Below are positions 6,353-7,695 of a stretch of 7,695 bases of DNA, piece after piece (position 1 is the stretch's first letter; each line of letters begins with the position of its first letter). The stretch is taken from the NCBI GenBank assembly GCA_013002645.1, contig JABDJF010000006.1, positions 1 through 7,695 on the forward strand, read 5' to 3'. Both the position numbers and the translations under genes were made by a program. This DNA comes from Myxococcales bacterium (GTDB lineage: Bacteria > Myxococcota_A > Polyangia > Polyangiales > Houyiibacteriaceae). The notes under the pieces are model-generated. The model had not been told where the DNA came from. It ran no database searches and saw nothing but the letters and a program-made list of their open reading frames with translations.

Positions 6353-7108
6353 ATGACCTACTGCGTTGCTGTCAAAGTCGACGAAGGGCTCGTCTTCGTC
6401 TCGGACTCCCGAACAAACGCCGGCGTCGACCACATCAGCACTTACGCAAAGATGCATACGTTCTGTGGTGACGGGACGCGGTTCTTCGCCCTGCTGAGCG
6501 CTGGGAATCTCGCGACGAGCCGCGCCGTCGTGACGCGCCTACGCCACGACATGAACGACGGCGCAGAGCTGAGCTTGAACAACGTGAAACACCTGACGGG
6601 CGCAGCAGACTACATCGGCCGCCTCAGTCGTGAGGAACAGCAGAAGCACAACAAGCGCGTAAAGGACGAAAAGTTTCAGGCGGGAGCGAGCTTCATTCTG
6701 GGCGGCCAGATTCAAGGGGGTGGCCATTCGATCCTTCTCGTTTACCCCGAGGGCAACTACATCCCGGTCTCCCGTCATTCGCCCTACCTGCAGATTGGCG
6801 AGGACAAGTACGGCAAGCCGATCCTGGATCGCATCGTCGAGCACGAGCTCAGCCTCGAGGTCGCGGGCCGTTGTGCGCTCGTCTCGATGGATTCGACGAT
6901 GCGAAGCAACGCAAGCGTGGGCCCGCCGATCGACCTCTTGCTGTACTCCGCGGGGACCCAGCGTCCGGGGAGCCAGGTGACCTTTGGCGAAGACGACGAG
7001 TACCTGCGCCAGCTCCGGCGCTCCTGGCAGGACAGCCTCAACGCCGCCTTCCTCGAGCTGCCAAAGTTGCCGCTTCCTTCGCCGTCGGTTCGCATCGTCG
7101 ACGGCTGA
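6353..7108 (+). CDS. anbu: Anbu (ancestral beta subunit), proteasome-like Ntn hydrolase
   Basis: A 251-residue protein of the Anbu/COG3484 'predicted proteasome-type protease' family, normal in length. After removal of Met1 the nucleophile would be Thr (numbered 1). Asp17, Arg19 (SDSR) and Lys32 (AKMHTF) match the proteasome/HslV catalytic set. Family-specific segments include FASDSRTNAG-like FVSDSRTNAGVD (15-26), IGEDKYGKPILDR (148-160) and MDSTMRSNASVGPPIDLL (179-196). Anbu assembles into open helical rings. It occurs with genes for circularly permuted ATP-grasp, alpha-E and transglutaminase-like/DUF2126 proteins, and its natural substrate is unsettled. One such partner converges on it here, 9 bp away. 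The gene diverges from the SDR gene over a 90-bp gap and has no nearby ribosome binding site, so a leaderless message is possible. Confidence 0.95.
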   Translation: MTYCVAVKVDEGLVFVSDSRTNAGVDHISTYAKMHTFCGDGTRFFALLSAGNLATSRAVVTRLRHDMNDGAELSLNNVKHLTGAADYIGRLSREEQQKHNKRVKDEKFQAGASFILGGQIQGGGHSILLVYPEGNYIPVSRHSPYLQIGEDKYGKPILDRIVEHELSLEVAGRCALVSMDSTMRSNASVGPPIDLLLYSAGTQRPGSQVTFGEDDEYLRQLRRSWQDSLNAAFLELPKLPLPSPSVRIVDG

Positions 7109-7114
7109 CGAGCA

Positions 7115-7131
7115 CGCTCATCTGCTGAGCG
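7115..7131. terminator. Small hairpin at the Anbu/DUF2126 convergence
   Basis: CGCTCA (7115-7120) pairs with TGAGCG (7126-7131) around a 5-nt loop, only 7 nt after the Anbu stop and covering the stop codon of the opposing gene. There is no T-run, so a terminator function is only suggested by its position between converging genes. Confidence 0.3.
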
Positions 7132-7695
7132 GTTGCCGGCGGAGGTCGAGCGTGTAGTGGTTCTCCGGAGCGTAGGACGGCTTTGTGGCGATCTGCCTGG
7201 TGCCCAATCGCCGTTTCGATGGCCGCCACCTTGCGATCCGACGCGCTCCCGCCTCCGCGCCATCGGCAGGCGGGCCGTCGTAGCGAGGCGCGTCGGGGTT
7301 CCAATAGTAGTATCGGCTCGAGGCAAGAACGCGGTTCGCGCCGTCGACGACCTCGATCTGCAGCGGCGACTGCGCGGCGATGTGTGGGTGGAACGCAGGC
7401 CAGCCGCTCGCCGACTTGTAGCGCACACCCGCGACGAGCGTCCCGTCGACTTCGCGCATCGCAACCAGCAGCCCATTGACGACGACCCGGTTCTCCCCGA
7501 GCGCGGCCGGATTCGAGATGGAAATCTCGATGCGGTCGGTCGAGTTGTCGACGACCCGCGACGTGGTCCCGCCGTCGGCGATTTCGGCCATGAGCGGCCA
7601 GGGTTCGAGCGCCTGCCGGACGAGCAAGTCGGCCCCCTCGGGCCCGAAACGTCCCAGCACGGGAAAGCGCTGCTCGACGAGCGGCTGCAACCAAC
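7118..7695 (-). CDS. DUF2126/transglutaminase-family protein, C-terminal part
   Basis: The frame runs off the right edge; 191 C-terminal residues are visible. They match my recall of the C-terminal end of DUF2126 proteins (COG4196), which usually follows an N-terminal transglutaminase-like domain in a protein of about 1100 residues. The supporting segments are RFP followed by LLVRQALEPW (ending about visible residue 32), VVDNSTDRIEI (48-58), VAGVRYKSASGWPAFHP (87-103), SPLQIEVVD (109-117), EAGARRIARW (147-156) and a terminal YTLDLRR. No real start codon lies in the window, since the first candidate near the edge is a leucine codon inside the domain. Any catalytic Cys/His of the transglutaminase domain would lie outside. 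Members sit with Anbu, alpha-E and ATP-grasp genes in a proposed peptide-ligation system. The biochemical role is unproven. Confidence 0.85.
   Translation of the reverse strand, partial: WLQPLVEQRFPVLGRFGPEGADLLVRQALEPWPLMAEIADGGTTSRVVDNSTDRIEISISNPAALGENRVVVNGLLVAMREVDGTLVAGVRYKSASGWPAFHPHIAAQSPLQIEVVDGANRVLASSRYYYWNPDAPRYDGPPADGAEAGARRIARWRPSKRRLGTRQIATKPSYAPENHYTLDLRRQPLSR

Noticed and set aside
6263..6457. N-terminal extension of the SDR gene to a start at 6457
   Set aside because: The added 65 residues lack SDR character and run antisense over the start of the strongly supported Anbu gene. The ATG at 6262 begins exactly where SDR similarity begins and has a GGAG upstream.

Overview
The window is a GC-rich, densely coded bacterial chromosomal segment. 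Gene content (a calcium-type P-type ATPase, a universal stress protein, an SDR/MDR pair, an Anbu proteasome-like protease and a DUF2126 protein) and two good sigma-54 promoter matches suggest a proteobacterium in the broad sense, perhaps Myxococcota or another former deltaproteobacterium. That placement is inference and the sequence does not prove it. I see no mobile element, CRISPR array, tRNA or rRNA.

Left part (1-3360): the tail of a glycerophosphodiester phosphodiesterase gene (+) meets, across a hairpin, a two-gene minus-strand unit. That unit is a PEGLP-type cation P-type ATPase followed by a 17-bp-overlapping two-CBS-domain protein.

Centre (3360-3923): a 266-bp divergent intergenic region holds one sigma-54-type -24/-12 element for each side. 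One points left into the ATPase-CBS unit and the other points right into an 87-residue, highly charged helical protein of unknown function. Direct and inverted repeats lie between the two promoters, where an enhancer-binding activator could sit.

Middle right (3923-6262): a tight minus-strand operon reads SDR oxidoreductase, then a 2-enoyl-thioester-reductase-like MDR protein, then a UspA-type universal stress protein, with gaps of 3 and 12 bp. Together with the ATPase and CBS protein this resembles the types of gene grouped in hypoxia or dormancy regulons such as mycobacterial DosR.

Right end (6353-7695): an Anbu (ancestral beta subunit) protease on the plus strand runs tail to tail into the C-terminus of a DUF2126/transglutaminase-family protein on the minus strand. 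These are known genomic partners in a proposed peptide-synthesis and processing system whose other members (alpha-E, ATP-grasp) would lie beyond the right edge.
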